Of a stretch of DNA of 31,949 nt, positions 1 to 7,989 are shown piece by piece; within the stretch, counting starts at the first letter, position 1, and every line of letters starts with the position of its first letter. The stretch covers positions 1-31,949 of the forward strand of contig DASZME010000057.1 in the NCBI GenBank assembly GCA_035551995.1, read 5' to 3'. The stretch is from RYN-428 sp035551995 (lineage in GTDB: Bacteria > Planctomycetota > Phycisphaerae > Tepidisphaerales > Tepidisphaeraceae). The notes beneath the pieces are model-generated. The model did not search any database, was not told where the DNA came from, and saw only the letters and a list, made by a program, of their open reading frames with translations. A program made the position numbers and the translations under genes.

Positions 1-126
1 CCGGAGGCGGAGCAGTTGATGTTGCTGGAGAAATTAGGGCTGACGCTGCCGGCTCAGCCGCCGCCTCGGATCCGGGGAGGAAAGCTGCTGACGCCAGAGC
101 CGAACGACGAGGCGCCATCGGCGTAA
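1..126 (+). CDS. C-terminal end of an unidentified protein, possibly a transposase
   Basis: An open frame enters from the left edge and gives 41 residues before a TAA stop at 124-126. It contains LLEKLGLTLPAQPP followed by a polar tail. A 'LLxxLGLxLP-P' tail near the stop resembles the end of some IS4/IS1634-type transposases, and the region just downstream is full of decayed fragments, which fits a mobile element edge. This is a guess from a short tail; no catalytic motif is inside the window. The stretch at about 196-215 could be the terminal inverted repeat of such an element, but its partner lies outside. Confidence 0.3.
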   Translation, partial: PEAEQLMLLEKLGLTLPAQPPPRIRGGKLLTPEPNDEAPSA

Positions 127-235
127 AAGCATCGGCGTGTGCTGGAGACTTTCGTCGATTTTCCTCGATTGGATCAAAATAACGAGCGTCGGCGGTCGAA
201 ACTGCGAAAGTCAGGATGGCGCTGGGCTGTTTGAC

Positions 236-450
236 TCAGTTGGCCGTCGGTGCGATCACGGTGAAGGTGACATCGGTCGTGTCGCCAATGGCGTTTCCGG
301 TTGATGGGTCGGCTAGCCAGGCTTCCATCTCGAATGTTCCGGCCTCGGCCCGCTGCTATGGTCGTTTCCGCCGCCAGCGGTGACGACATTGGCGCCGTTA
401 CCGAGCGTGAGCGTGTCATTGCCGGAGCCGACAGTGATGGTGTTATTGCC
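236..450 (-). pseudogene. Fragments of an RTX (calcium-binding nonapeptide) protein
   Basis: On the minus strand, 450 down to about 361 encodes glycine/aspartate-rich repeats containing GSGNDTLTLGNG and TAGGGND. These are typical of hemolysin-type RTX repeats (GGxGxDxUx), which bind calcium in secreted proteins. The frame then breaks. A second frame, from about 345 to the stop at 236-238, gives a beta-sandwich-like tail with FEMEAWLADP and ending VTFTVIAPTAN. No start codon, secretion signal or continuous frame joins the pieces, so this is a relic of the 3' end of a larger secreted protein. The 507-bp stretch between the first gene and the kinase-like gene holds nothing else I can recognise. 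Confidence 0.55.
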
Positions 451-633
451 GCATTGCCGCCTATCCGATTCGCGGCGCACCTTTTCGCATCATTTACGGC
501 GAAACTATGGGGCGCGCCACACTGATGCGGCCTTTCAAGTTGCGCTTTCCCACTCCCGATGCCGCCGATTGTGCGAAATTCGATCGTGCGGCAGAAGTCT
601 TACGCGGTCAGCCGACCAGTGCGATGTCCCGCA

Positions 634-1113
634 TCATTCAAACCGTACATTGTTCAGGCTCAGGTCAAGGAGGTTCAATGCCGTGCGGCTAAAGAAGTGT
701 TCCCGTATCGCTAAAACGTCAGGCCATCTGGCGCCGAACACCTCAACCCAATGCGATTCCCGCTCGGCCATCACGTCGGGATCAAATGCGAATCGCTCAA
801 CCTCTTTTTCAGTATACGCCGCCACAAAGTCGAGAAGAAACGGCGGCGCCACAATGGTCATCTCGATCGCTCGCAACTCGTCATCATGATCGATCAGCCG
901 CGGTACATGATGTCCATTCACTTCGTCAACGCCGGCTTCCTCCAATATTCGATATGCCCGAAGCTCCCGGTTATAATTATCGATGTCGTAGAGAAATTTG
1001 ACGGCTGTGTCGCGATCGCTACTCAAAACGATTCCGTCCTTGCCGTCACCCAGTTTATTGAGGAGGCGGAGCTTATGCTTCCGCACATATCCTTTCATGG
1101 AGTCATCCAGCAT
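634..1113 (-). CDS. Protein-kinase-like protein without a catalytic loop
   Basis: The 159-residue product begins like a protein kinase N-lobe. A glycine-rich loop (LGDGKDGIVL, about residues 21-30) is followed by a lysine strand (DTAVKFLY, about 35-42) and a helix with a conserved glutamate (NRELRAYRILEE). The rest (IEMTIVAPPFLLDF, then a helical segment) ends in LLDLSLNNVRFE. This ending looks like the metal-binding Asp/Asn segment placed directly at the C terminus. I see no HRD-type catalytic loop, so activity is doubtful. Similar short kinase-like proteins occur in cyanobacteria and planctomycetes; that is recalled, not searched. Met1 at 1113 or Met6 at 1098 could be the start, and neither has a strong ribosome binding site. 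The gene is divergent from the small gene at 1166. Confidence 0.6.
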   Translation of the reverse strand: MLDDSMKGYVRKHKLRLLNKLGDGKDGIVLSSDRDTAVKFLYDIDNYNRELRAYRILEEAGVDEVNGHHVPRLIDHDDELRAIEMTIVAPPFLLDFVAAYTEKEVERFAFDPDVMAERESHWVEVFGARWPDVLAIREHFFSRTALNLLDLSLNNVRFE

Positions 1114-1165
1114 GGACGCATCACCACCAATCTTTCCCCGACTAAACCGGGGTCACTCCGCGACG

Positions 1166-1369
1166 GTGCAAATGTGGCTGCATAACAATGGCCAATCCTA
1201 TCCTGTCGTTCAAGCAGGCGATAAAGCAATTAAATTGCGAGACGACACACGACTGACAACCGGCCCGGCTTCACTAGAAGTCGTGATAGACGGAAAATCA
1301 CGTCAAACAAAAGTGACCGTCTTGCCTAAGGGCGACCAGCGTTGGATTCAGATCACCCGATCTCAATAA
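1166..1369 (+). CDS. Small protein of unknown function
   Basis: This gene encodes about 65-67 residues, starting at GTG 1166 or ATG 1172 and stopping at TAA 1367-1369. The product is beta-rich: it opens with WLHNNGQSYPVVQAGD and later has LEVVIDGKSRQTKVTVLP, suggesting a small beta-barrel or sandwich. The frame stays open upstream to 998, but that part lies inside the antisense kinase-like gene and looks like a shadow. I recall similar short proteins encoded in planctomycetes next to regulatory or kinase-like genes; this is weak support. It is divergent from the kinase-like gene with about 50 bp between them. Function unknown. Confidence 0.5.
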   Translation: MQMWLHNNGQSYPVVQAGDKAIKLRDDTRLTTGPASLEVVIDGKSRQTKVTVLPKGDQRWIQITRSQ

Positions 1370-1570
1370 GACGAGGCCCGAAGTTTTTACCATTGGCATC
1401 CTAATGTCCCAAGGTCGTAGGCCTGTGGATCCGCATTTTGCTCTTGAAGACTTTTAGCCCGGTGCGTGGGAGACCGGATAAAAAGGAGTAGTTCGACGCA
1501 ACGGCGCCCTACGTCCTCGCGCGGACAAATGTGTCTTCAAAACCACGAACACGGAAGTCGGAAAAAATTG

Positions 1571-1687
1571 GTCGCCGTTCCGCGCTCATCCAAGCGCGGC
1601 CCCATTGAAGCTATTTGATCGAAGGAAGATTTTTTCTCGATCGCACCTATTTCCGCGCTTCTCGAAGCGCGGCCCCCTTTGCAACCT
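1571..1687 (+). CRISPR. Relic CRISPR array, two degenerate repeats
   Basis: Two related units share TTCCGCGCT, then AAGCGCGGCCCC. The first (1571-1611) ends in ATTGAAGC, the usual 3' handle of type I repeats. The second (about 1640-1687) has a perfect 9-bp stem CCGCGCTTC/GAAGCGCGG. Matching bases are 73 bp apart (the GCGCGG block begins at 1594 and 1667), which fits a ~37-nt repeat plus ~36-nt spacer. A possible third, very eroded unit has GCGCGG at 1519, 75 bp upstream. The array lies 210-320 bp upstream of csb1 on the same strand. The rest of the 527-bp gap from 1370 to 1895 shows no gene; 1688-1880 may include former leader sequence. Confidence 0.55.
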
Positions 1688-1895
1688 GTCGCGCCCAATA
1701 AAATGTTCGGCTTTTGGCCGGTATCCTGTTAGGCTCTGCGAAAATTATTGTCGGGGCCGCTGACACACCGTTGTCACTGGCCTCTGCAAGAATTTACGTG
1801 ACTGGGGCGAGCCTGAGAAACGAATGCTCAATGCCGCGCGGCACGGGGTTCTGAAATCTCGGATCGAACAATTTTTTGTGATAGGACGGAAAATC

Positions 1896-3658
1896 ATGAG
1901 CGAAAGCATCACTGAGGTAGCGCCGCTGACTTACGATATTCTGAAGGGAGCGGTGGCCGGGGTCGCCGCTGCGATCCGATGCCGATTGATTCTGCAACCG
2001 GCGGCCGGTGAGGGAACAAAAGTGTTCCCGCCTACGCATTCGGGAGGTGTATATGCGACCGAACAACGACGGTTGCCCGTCAAAAACAAACCGGTGAAAC
2101 GCAAGTTATCGACTGTGTTCTTCTCGACTCGGTCCAAAGTCAGGCGAACCGCATCGAAGACGCCCTGCAACAGGCGATTGACGACGGGAAACTCGCCATG
2201 CTGTCAACGCCGGCGTGAAAACCAACCAAACTGGCCGATTTGAAAGTGCGCTCGCCATGGAGGTTGATCAGGCGGTGCAGCGAAGCGCACGACCCCGCCA
2301 GCCTCGTTCTCTGAGCACCAGGGCTTATCCAGGCAAGAAGACAAGAATGGAAGAAGACGTTGTGAGAGAATCTGGGAAGAAGATCCGGCCAAGGATCGTC
2401 GGTTTTCAAACCGGCCAGTTTCGTCGAGTTTCGGATCGGCGATGACACCATGCCATTGATCGTGGTGAACTTCGGTAATTCCGTCGCCGACATACAGTGT
2501 GTCACCAGCCTGCAGGCCCCGCACCGTGCTGCCGATGCGATTCTGCGCGACAGCCTGACGGACCAAAGAGATGAGAAAGGCAAACCGCTCCCCTTCCGCA
2601 AATCCGATGTTGGAAAGGCCATCACCGACAGCAGCCTCGCAAACGCTACGGGTTTATTTCGATATTGCCCGCATGCGCTATTCTTGGGCGTATGGGATTC
2701 TACAGGTCCCAAAGGTGGTCTCGGGGCGAAGTTCGCGCGGGCGCTGGTCAGTGAAATTGTCGGAATTAATGCAGCCTACGGCGTGCGCACCGCTAGTCGA
2801 ATTGATCCTTTGCAGATCGCAAAACAAGCCGGCCCACTGTTCCGGCGCCCCGACGGAACCTGGACACTTGCTGCAAGCGAAGCTATTCAGGAGGTGGACA
2901 AGGGCAAACCGACCGGGAAAGCGCTTCTGTATAAAAAGGTAGGCAAGAAGGACGTGTTTTTTGATCCCGTTAAGCAGGCTGGCGAGGTGCCTGATGCAGG
3001 AAAGCCTTCTGCTGCGAATCATGGAAATGTGACACCTGATCTTGTAAAGTACGATGACGCACACAAAGCCCCTAATCCGCTTCTCGCGGGAGCGAACTCA
3101 ATTAGATATCGCTTTCAGCAAGACGACAATTGCCTTTCGATTCAATCAAATACAGAAGCCGCCGAGCAGCAGACAATCAAGTCGGGTCAAATCGCCGCTG
3201 GCGGCGTCACTATATCCCATGCCGATCACACCGCTGTTCTATCGCTACCACAGCTTCGACGGTTACGGTTTCCGCTCAATGGTATGCTCGATAAAGACCC
3301 GAAGAAGCAGTTCGAGATCGATACCGCCGCGCGCTCGGTCCTCGCCGCTCTTGCGCTAGTCGGTCTGACACTCTCGCTTGAGCGCGGCAGCGATCTGCGC
3401 TCACGCTGCCTGCTTTTTCCTGACGGCCCGCTACGTTTTGAATTGCTTGAAACCCCCGGCAAACCAACGCCGATCTCGCTTGATTCGAAGCAGGCGATCG
3501 CCATCTACACCGACGCCGTTGAAGCCGCGAAGAAACTTGGCCTTCCATGGGAAAGTGCGCCAATTAAACTTACGGCATCGCCGGATCTGATTGCGTTGGT
3601 AAAGAAGAGTCAGGAACTGGCCGCAGTGGGGGTTGATAATGAGAAAGGGGAAGCGTAA
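1896..3658 (+). pseudogene. csb1: Cas7-type Cascade backbone protein Csb1 (type I-G/I-U), disrupted
   Basis: Csb1 (the GSU0053 family) is the Cas7 backbone subunit that binds crRNA in type I-G Cascade. The start ATG at 1896 has a ribosome binding site AGGACGGA 5 nt upstream. The N terminus LTYDILKGAV, then VFPPTHSGGVYATEQR, is characteristic of the family. Near 2085, in an A-rich stretch, the frame shifts and continues as ETQVIDCVLLDSVQSQANR up to GKLAM at about 2200. There a 246-bp element is inserted. After it the frame resumes with PLIVVNFG, SLQAPHRAADAILRDS and, further on, GGVTISHADHTAVLSLPQLR to the TAA at 3656-3658. The downstream part is otherwise open and well preserved. Internal translation from the ATG at 2450 would give only a protein lacking about 100 N-terminal residues. 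The stop overlaps the csb2 start (TAATG). Confidence 0.85.
2202..2447. mobile_element. 246-bp MITE-like element inserted in csb1
   Basis: The element begins TGTCAACGCCG and ends, read on the other strand, TGTCATCGCCG. Comparing the two 44-bp ends gives about 34 matches, including a shared AAACTGGCC and TTTGAAA. It is flanked by a 6-bp direct duplication CCATGC at 2196-2201 and 2448-2453. Removing the element and one CCATGC rejoins csb1 in frame as GKLAMPLIVVNF, which fixes the boundaries. There is no transposase gene inside, so it is non-autonomous. The TG...CA ends with repeated GAAA/GGCC motifs resemble IS21-family ends; that family assignment is from memory and tentative. Confidence 0.85.
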
Positions 3659-5219
3659 TGAAATCCTTTTCGCTCGTCATTGAATATTTGACCGGCTATG
3701 CCGTCGCAACCGATCCGGCTAACCGCGAGCAGGCCGAATGGCCCCCACATCCGGCGCGCGTGTTCATGGCGCTGGCGGCGGCGCACTTCGAAACAGACGG
3801 GCCGTCGGAACAAAAACGAGCGGAACGGGATGCGCTTGAATGGCTTGCGGACCTTGAGCCGCCGGACATGACTGTGCCGCAGCATACGCTGCGCGAGGTA
3901 CTAACGGTCTATGTGCCGGTAAACGATCAGACATCGGCGGAGGCGCTAATTAAGCGGTCGCGGCAGCCGCGCGTTTTCCCGCGTGTTCACGTTGGGGATG
4001 AAACGCTCCGGCTCACATGGCACGTTCTTGAAGGTCACGACAAGCACATTGACGCTTTGGAATTAGTTTGCAAGAACGTCACACGGATCGGGCATTCGTC
4101 GTCGCTGGTTTGGGCGCGCGTCGAACGCAATGCGGTTACTTCGCCCACCCATGTACCCGACGAATACGCCTTAAATCGCGGGTATCGCATCGCGCAGAGC
4201 GGAGCAGTGGCGCGCCTGGAGCAGTCGTACAACCGAAAGCCGTCGATGCCTACGCCGCCATCGACAGCCAGATGGCCGAGGCCAAGGGGACGGCCAAGAA
4301 AAAGTTGCAACAGCGGCGCGACGAGCAATTCCCCAATGGCAAGCCCGTGACACAACGGCCAGTGATGTCGATCACTCGTGGATACCGAGAAGCCGTCGCG
4401 CTAGCCCTAGATGTCCCATCTTCAATATTCGATTCCAATTTTATTGTTTTGTGCGAAAGCGAGGATTCCAGACAGACGTTTGGACTGGAATCAACCGCGC
4501 AACTCGCGGCGGCGCTTCGCAACGTCATCATGCGAGATTCCGGCGTTCAGCCGGTGCCCGCTTGGGTGAGCGGCCATGAGCCAGACGGACGAAGACTCGA
4601 ATCGTCATCTCATCTCGCGATCGTGCCGATGGCTTTCGTTGATAATAAATACGCGGACGGTCACTTGCTCGGCCTGGCCGTACTTGTGCCCCGATCAGTA
4701 ACTTATGGCGAGCGGGCAAAGATGTTGTCTCCAGTCCTATTCGACAAAGACAACGAACCGCGAAAACTAAGGCTCACGCTTGCGAAGGTCGGCGAATGGA
4801 ATATCGAGCGAGAAGGAGGCTTTTCGCCGAAAGCCAGCCTGCGCCCGCTGACTTACACCCAGAAAAATTGTTTGTGGGCGTCGGTCACTCCCGTAGTTCT
4901 CGACCGAATGCCAAAATCAGATCGGGCGAGATCGCCAATTCATTGGCGTGAAGAAGTAGCGGGCATTGTGGCGCAGTCATGCCGGAATGTGGGGCTACCA
5001 CAGCCGCTGGCGGTGCGCGTGGAAAAGACGCCGTTTTTTAGGGGTTCGTTACGGGCGATGCCGGGGCAGGGCGGATTTCCGCTGCTGCGTGAAGGAAGCT
5101 ACCAAGGGCATGTTTGCATCGAGTTCGAGCAAGATGTCGCCGGACCGGTGTTGATCGGCGCTGGACGTTTCCGAGGATATGGGCTGATGCGCCCGTGGAA
5201 GTGCGAGGTGGGGCAATGA
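3658..5219 (+). pseudogene. csb2: Csb2, Cas5-Cas6 fusion of type I-G CRISPR, frameshifted
   Basis: Csb2 (the GSU0054 family) in type I-G systems combines the Cas5 role of holding the crRNA 5' handle with the Cas6 role of processing pre-crRNA. The ATG at 3658 overlaps the csb1 stop, with AAAGGGGAAG upstream. The N-terminal part runs from MKSFSLVIEYLTGYAVAT through EWPPHPARVFMALAAAHFE. Near 4230 the frame shifts by one base (around EQSYN/PKAVDAY). It then continues to the TGA at 5217-5219 with a C-terminal glycine-rich loop GAGRFRGYGLMRPW, typical of RAMP/Cas6-like folds. The two parts together give about 520 residues, near family length. Only the frameshift damages it, so this may be a recent lesion or a sequencing error. 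The cas3 start overlaps its stop (ATGA). Confidence 0.82.
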
Positions 5220-6402
5220 ATCTCAAAATCTCACATTTTGACGAATTTTTCGGCGCTCTCTACCAGGATTCAGAAGGCGCTCAACTGGTTCCTTTCCCTT
5301 GGCAAACTCGCCTCGCGCAACAGGTCTTCAGTACCGGTTGGCCGAGCTGCATCGACCTTCCCACCGCCAGCGGAAAGACAACTTGCATCGACATCGCGGT
5401 TTTCGTCTTGGCCTGCCAGGCGCAGCGCCTGGCCAATGAACGAACGGTTGGTCGGCGAATATTCTTCGCTGTCAATCGTCGAGTGATTGTCGATGAAGCG
5501 TTCGACCGCGCATTCAAGATTGCCGAAAAGCTGCTGGAGGCAAAAGACGGCATCCTGAAGGAGGTCGCCGAGGCGCTCCCGATCTCTCAATGAAGATCCG
5601 AAGTCGCTCCCGCTTGATGTTTCGCAATTGCGCGGCGGCATCTATCGCGATACTTCCTGGGCGCGGAGCATGACTCAACCAATGGTGGTTTGTACCACCG
5701 CCGACCAACTCGGCTCGCGACTACTCTTCCGGGGCTATGGCGTGAGCGATTCGATGAAGCCGATCCATGCGGCCCTGACGGCGTGCGATTCGCTCGTATT
5801 GCTTGACGAAGCCCATGTGACAAAAGCTTTCTCGCAGACGATGCAGTTGCTTTCGCGATATCAACAACTGCACGAAGGAACGCCACCCCTGCGTTTCGTC
5901 CAAATGACGGCTACGCCAGCCGATGTGCCGGAGGAAAAACGGTTTAGTCTGGGAGGGGAAAATTGGAACGATGAACGCAATGCAAAGCTAAATGACCGCC
6001 GCGATGCTTCTAAGCCAGCAGGATTGATCAAGCTGGAAAAGAAAAAATCACTCGTTCCCGAGATGATGCGGCTGGCGTTTGAATTCCTTTCTGACACGCG
6101 GAAAGCGATCGGCATCATCGTAAATCGGGTGCAAACGGCGCGCGATATCGCCGCGGCGATTCAGGATGAGGTGAAGAACCTGGGCATGGATGATGCCGAG
6201 GTTCATTTAGTGATTGGCCGCATGCGCCCATTAGACCGTGACAAGTTGCAAGAGAAGCTGCGTTGCCTCGTGGGTCCTGATCGTCCCAATTCGCTTTCAA
6301 AACCAGTTTTTGTAATCGCCACACAATGCCTTGAGGTCGGCGCGGACTATGACTTTGACGCAATGTTGACGGAATGCGCCAGCATCGACGCGATCCGAAC
6401 AT
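5216..6402 (+). pseudogene. cas3: Cas3 helicase of type I-G CRISPR, frameshifted and truncated
   Basis: Cas3 is the helicase-nuclease that unwinds and degrades target DNA after Cascade binding. The ATG at 5216 overlaps the csb2 stop. The first segment holds the Q-like motif PFPWQTRLAQQVF and Walker A LPTASGKTT. Near 5585 the frame shifts (EALP to LNEDPKSLPLD). It continues with the DEAH box LLDEAH, motif III QMTATPAD and motif V-like IATQCLEVGADYDFDAM. The family similarity ends after CASIDA at about 6396, before the expected arginine-rich motif VI. The sequence then becomes the antisense tail of a DUF1080 gene; the frame closes at TGA 6453-6455. The HD nuclease, expected C-terminal in this Cas3 group, is absent. 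The gene cannot encode a working enzyme. Confidence 0.85.
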
Positions 6403-6804
6403 TCCGGTCTGGGGGATATTGCCGATTTCTTCATCGACGCACAGCTTGCCGTTGATGGCGGTCCTGACCCTGGTTCCCACGGCCAGCACTTCATAGGTGT
6501 TCCACTCCTCCGGCTTGACGACCTGCTCGCCGGACTTATTTTTTCCGATGACTTTGTCCCCGAAATTTTCGCCGTAGAGTTGGCCCCACCATCCCTTGCC
6601 GGCGTCGGCTTGCGGGCCGCTCATTTCATTGTTGTGAAATTGCGTCGAATGAAACTGAATCCCGCATTGCGGATGTGCGGCGATTTCTGCTCGGCGACGG
6701 CCGAAGAAGCGGGCGGTTTGGGATCGGCCGCCGGAGCCAATGACGTCACACCCAGCAGGGAAACCGCGAACAAAGCGGTGCGAGCGTTCAGCATGGGAGT
6801 TCAT
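6400..6804 (-). pseudogene. Remnant of a secreted DUF1080 (3-keto-disaccharide hydrolase-like) protein
   Basis: On the minus strand a signal peptide is encoded from ATG 6794 (MLNARTALFAVSLLGV...APAAD), but that frame stops at 6621-6623. A second frame, open from 6804, carries the middle of a DUF1080 domain: CGIQFHSTQ, MSGPQADAGKGWWGQLYGE, EWNTYEVLAVGTRVRTAINGK and finally IPQTGMF at about 6400. The signal peptide runs almost directly into the SGIQF-like strand. About 80 residues of the domain's N-terminal half are therefore deleted, and one frameshift separates the two parts. The C-terminal end is cut off exactly where the cas3 remnant begins. DUF1080 proteins are common secreted sugar-active proteins in planctomycetes. 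Confidence 0.7.
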
Positions 6805-6994
6805 CTTTTCTTATGGGACGATTGCGGATGAAAACATGGCGCCTGCGATCGCGAACATGAGCGAGCGTCACTGTAATGGATGTTGGCGGTCGTTGCAGTC
6901 GCGAACCGTCGAGCCCGGATTTGCCGCCCTGGCCTTTTGTATTGTAGCTATTGGTCATTGAAGTCCGCCTGGGCGCAAATGAGGCACGAGGCGG

Positions 6995-7459
6995 ATGACC
7001 GTCGAACAATCTGAACTGGAGACCCTGATGCTAGCGACCGTGAATGCAAAAATCGAAAAGTCGGCCAACCTTCACATTCCCCGCCCGGAGTCGGCGCCGC
7101 CGTGGCCGGCGGGGGTGGAGTTAATACTGACGGCCATCGAAGCGGGCCAGTTTTCGGCATCGGAACGGCGCCGCTCGCCGCGGGCGTCGTATCGCGTGCA
7201 GGCGATGTTGCAGTTGTTCAGCGACCTGCCCGGACTTCCGCCGCGCGACATCTACACCCGCGACGCCAACGAGCGCGGCCTCGGTTTCATCACGCCGCAC
7301 CGCTTGCCGCTGGGCTATGGCGGAATGCTTGAAATCGTCCGCCCCGACGGCGAGCGGCGAACCATTCAATGCACCTTGCTCCGCTGCCGCGAGGCGGCGC
7401 CGGATTGGTACGAAGGATCGTTGTATTTCAATCGGCAGCAGATGGAATTTTCGGCCTAA
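6995..7459 (+). CDS. PilZ domain protein (probable c-di-GMP receptor)
   Basis: PilZ domains bind cyclic di-GMP and modulate motility, exopolysaccharide or secretion. The 154-residue product has an N-terminal helical region of about 55 residues. The RxxxR motif follows (ERRRSPR, R59 to R63). A beta-barrel then has DANERGLGF (residues 90-97) in place of the usual (D/N)xSxxG; the third position is Asn rather than Ser/Ala, so binding is likely but not certain. The barrel ends with RCREAAPDWYEGSLYF, the typical last strand. ATG 6995 has GAGG about 10 nt upstream. The gene stands alone between the dead CRISPR region and a foldback element. The 190 bp upstream (6805-6994) show nothing recognisable. 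Confidence 0.75.
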   Translation: MTVEQSELETLMLATVNAKIEKSANLHIPRPESAPPWPAGVELILTAIEAGQFSASERRRSPRASYRVQAMLQLFSDLPGLPPRDIYTRDANERGLGFITPHRLPLGYGGMLEIVRPDGERRTIQCTLLRCREAAPDWYEGSLYFNRQQMEFSA

Positions 7460-7483
7460 AACATTTTTCAGGTTGCTGTAGCG

Positions 7484-7499
7484 GCCCCGCTTGCGGGGC
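7484..7499. terminator. GC-rich hairpin after the PilZ gene
   Basis: A 7-bp perfect stem GCCCCGC/GCGGGGC with a 2-nt loop lies 25 bp after the PilZ stop. No T-run follows, so intrinsic termination is only possible. Apart from this hairpin, the foldback element and a small hairpin at 7801, the 530 bp from 7460 to 7989 contain no visible gene. Confidence 0.3.
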
Positions 7500-7543
7500 G
7501 TGATTCACGACACGAGGTCCTCTCGCCAACATCACAAATGTTC

Positions 7544-7754
7544 TAGAGCGTTTTTCGGATTGCTGGCGCGTCCAACATGCGTGGGAACTAGTTTCATCGC
7601 CCGACGCCGGTTCTGAGGTACTCCGAACAGCCGGATGGAAGCGTCGCGGAATCCGGCTGTTCGGAGTGCGTCAGAACCGGCGTCACCACCAAACGCTCCG
7701 CCACGCGATCTTTAACAAAACGTCGCAGGTGCTACCAAACTGAAAAACGCTCTA
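7544..7754. mobile_element. Foldback (MITE-like) element, copy 1, eroded
   Basis: This element begins TAGAGCGTTTTTC and ends GAAAAACGCTCTA. It has a central inverted pair: CGCCGGTTCTGAGGTACTCC on the left and a slightly altered complement on the right. It is clearly the same family as the copy at 31724-31949. The right arm agrees closely (ACCACCAAACGCTC, TTAACAAA), while about 35 nt of the left arm (around 7570-7605) have diverged. Termini at TA suggest a TA target site, as for IS630/Tc1-mariner derivatives. There is no coding capacity. Confidence 0.75.
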
Positions 7755-7800
7755 AGTGGCGTCAGTCCTTCGGCGGAGATAGACTTCATCCAGCCGTATG

Positions 7801-7821
7801 CGGTTCACCTAAGATGAACCG
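7801..7821. other. Small inverted repeat upstream of the YdjY gene
   Basis: CGGTTCA and TGAACCG form a 7-bp perfect stem with a 7-nt loop, about 170 bp before the ATG at 7990. It could be an operator or part of a leader; there is no T-run. A TTGACT at about 7940 resembles a -35 box, but no good -10 box follows at the right distance. Confidence 0.25.
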
Positions 7822-7989
7822 AGTTAACGCCAGGCGCAAACGCGCCGAGAGGACACGACACAACGGAGAATCGGCATCTGAAATTCGCGGACGCGATCAA
7901 CCCGCGGCGATTGTTCTTCTCTCGGCGGCTGGACGTTTAACTTGACTCATTAAGTGAACCGCATTGGGCCTTAACCCGGAGGTTGCACG

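Noticed and set aside
2204..2566. Minus-strand frame across the csb1 insertion
   Set aside because: It spans element and csb1 sequence without a start signal or domain, so it is not the element's transposase.
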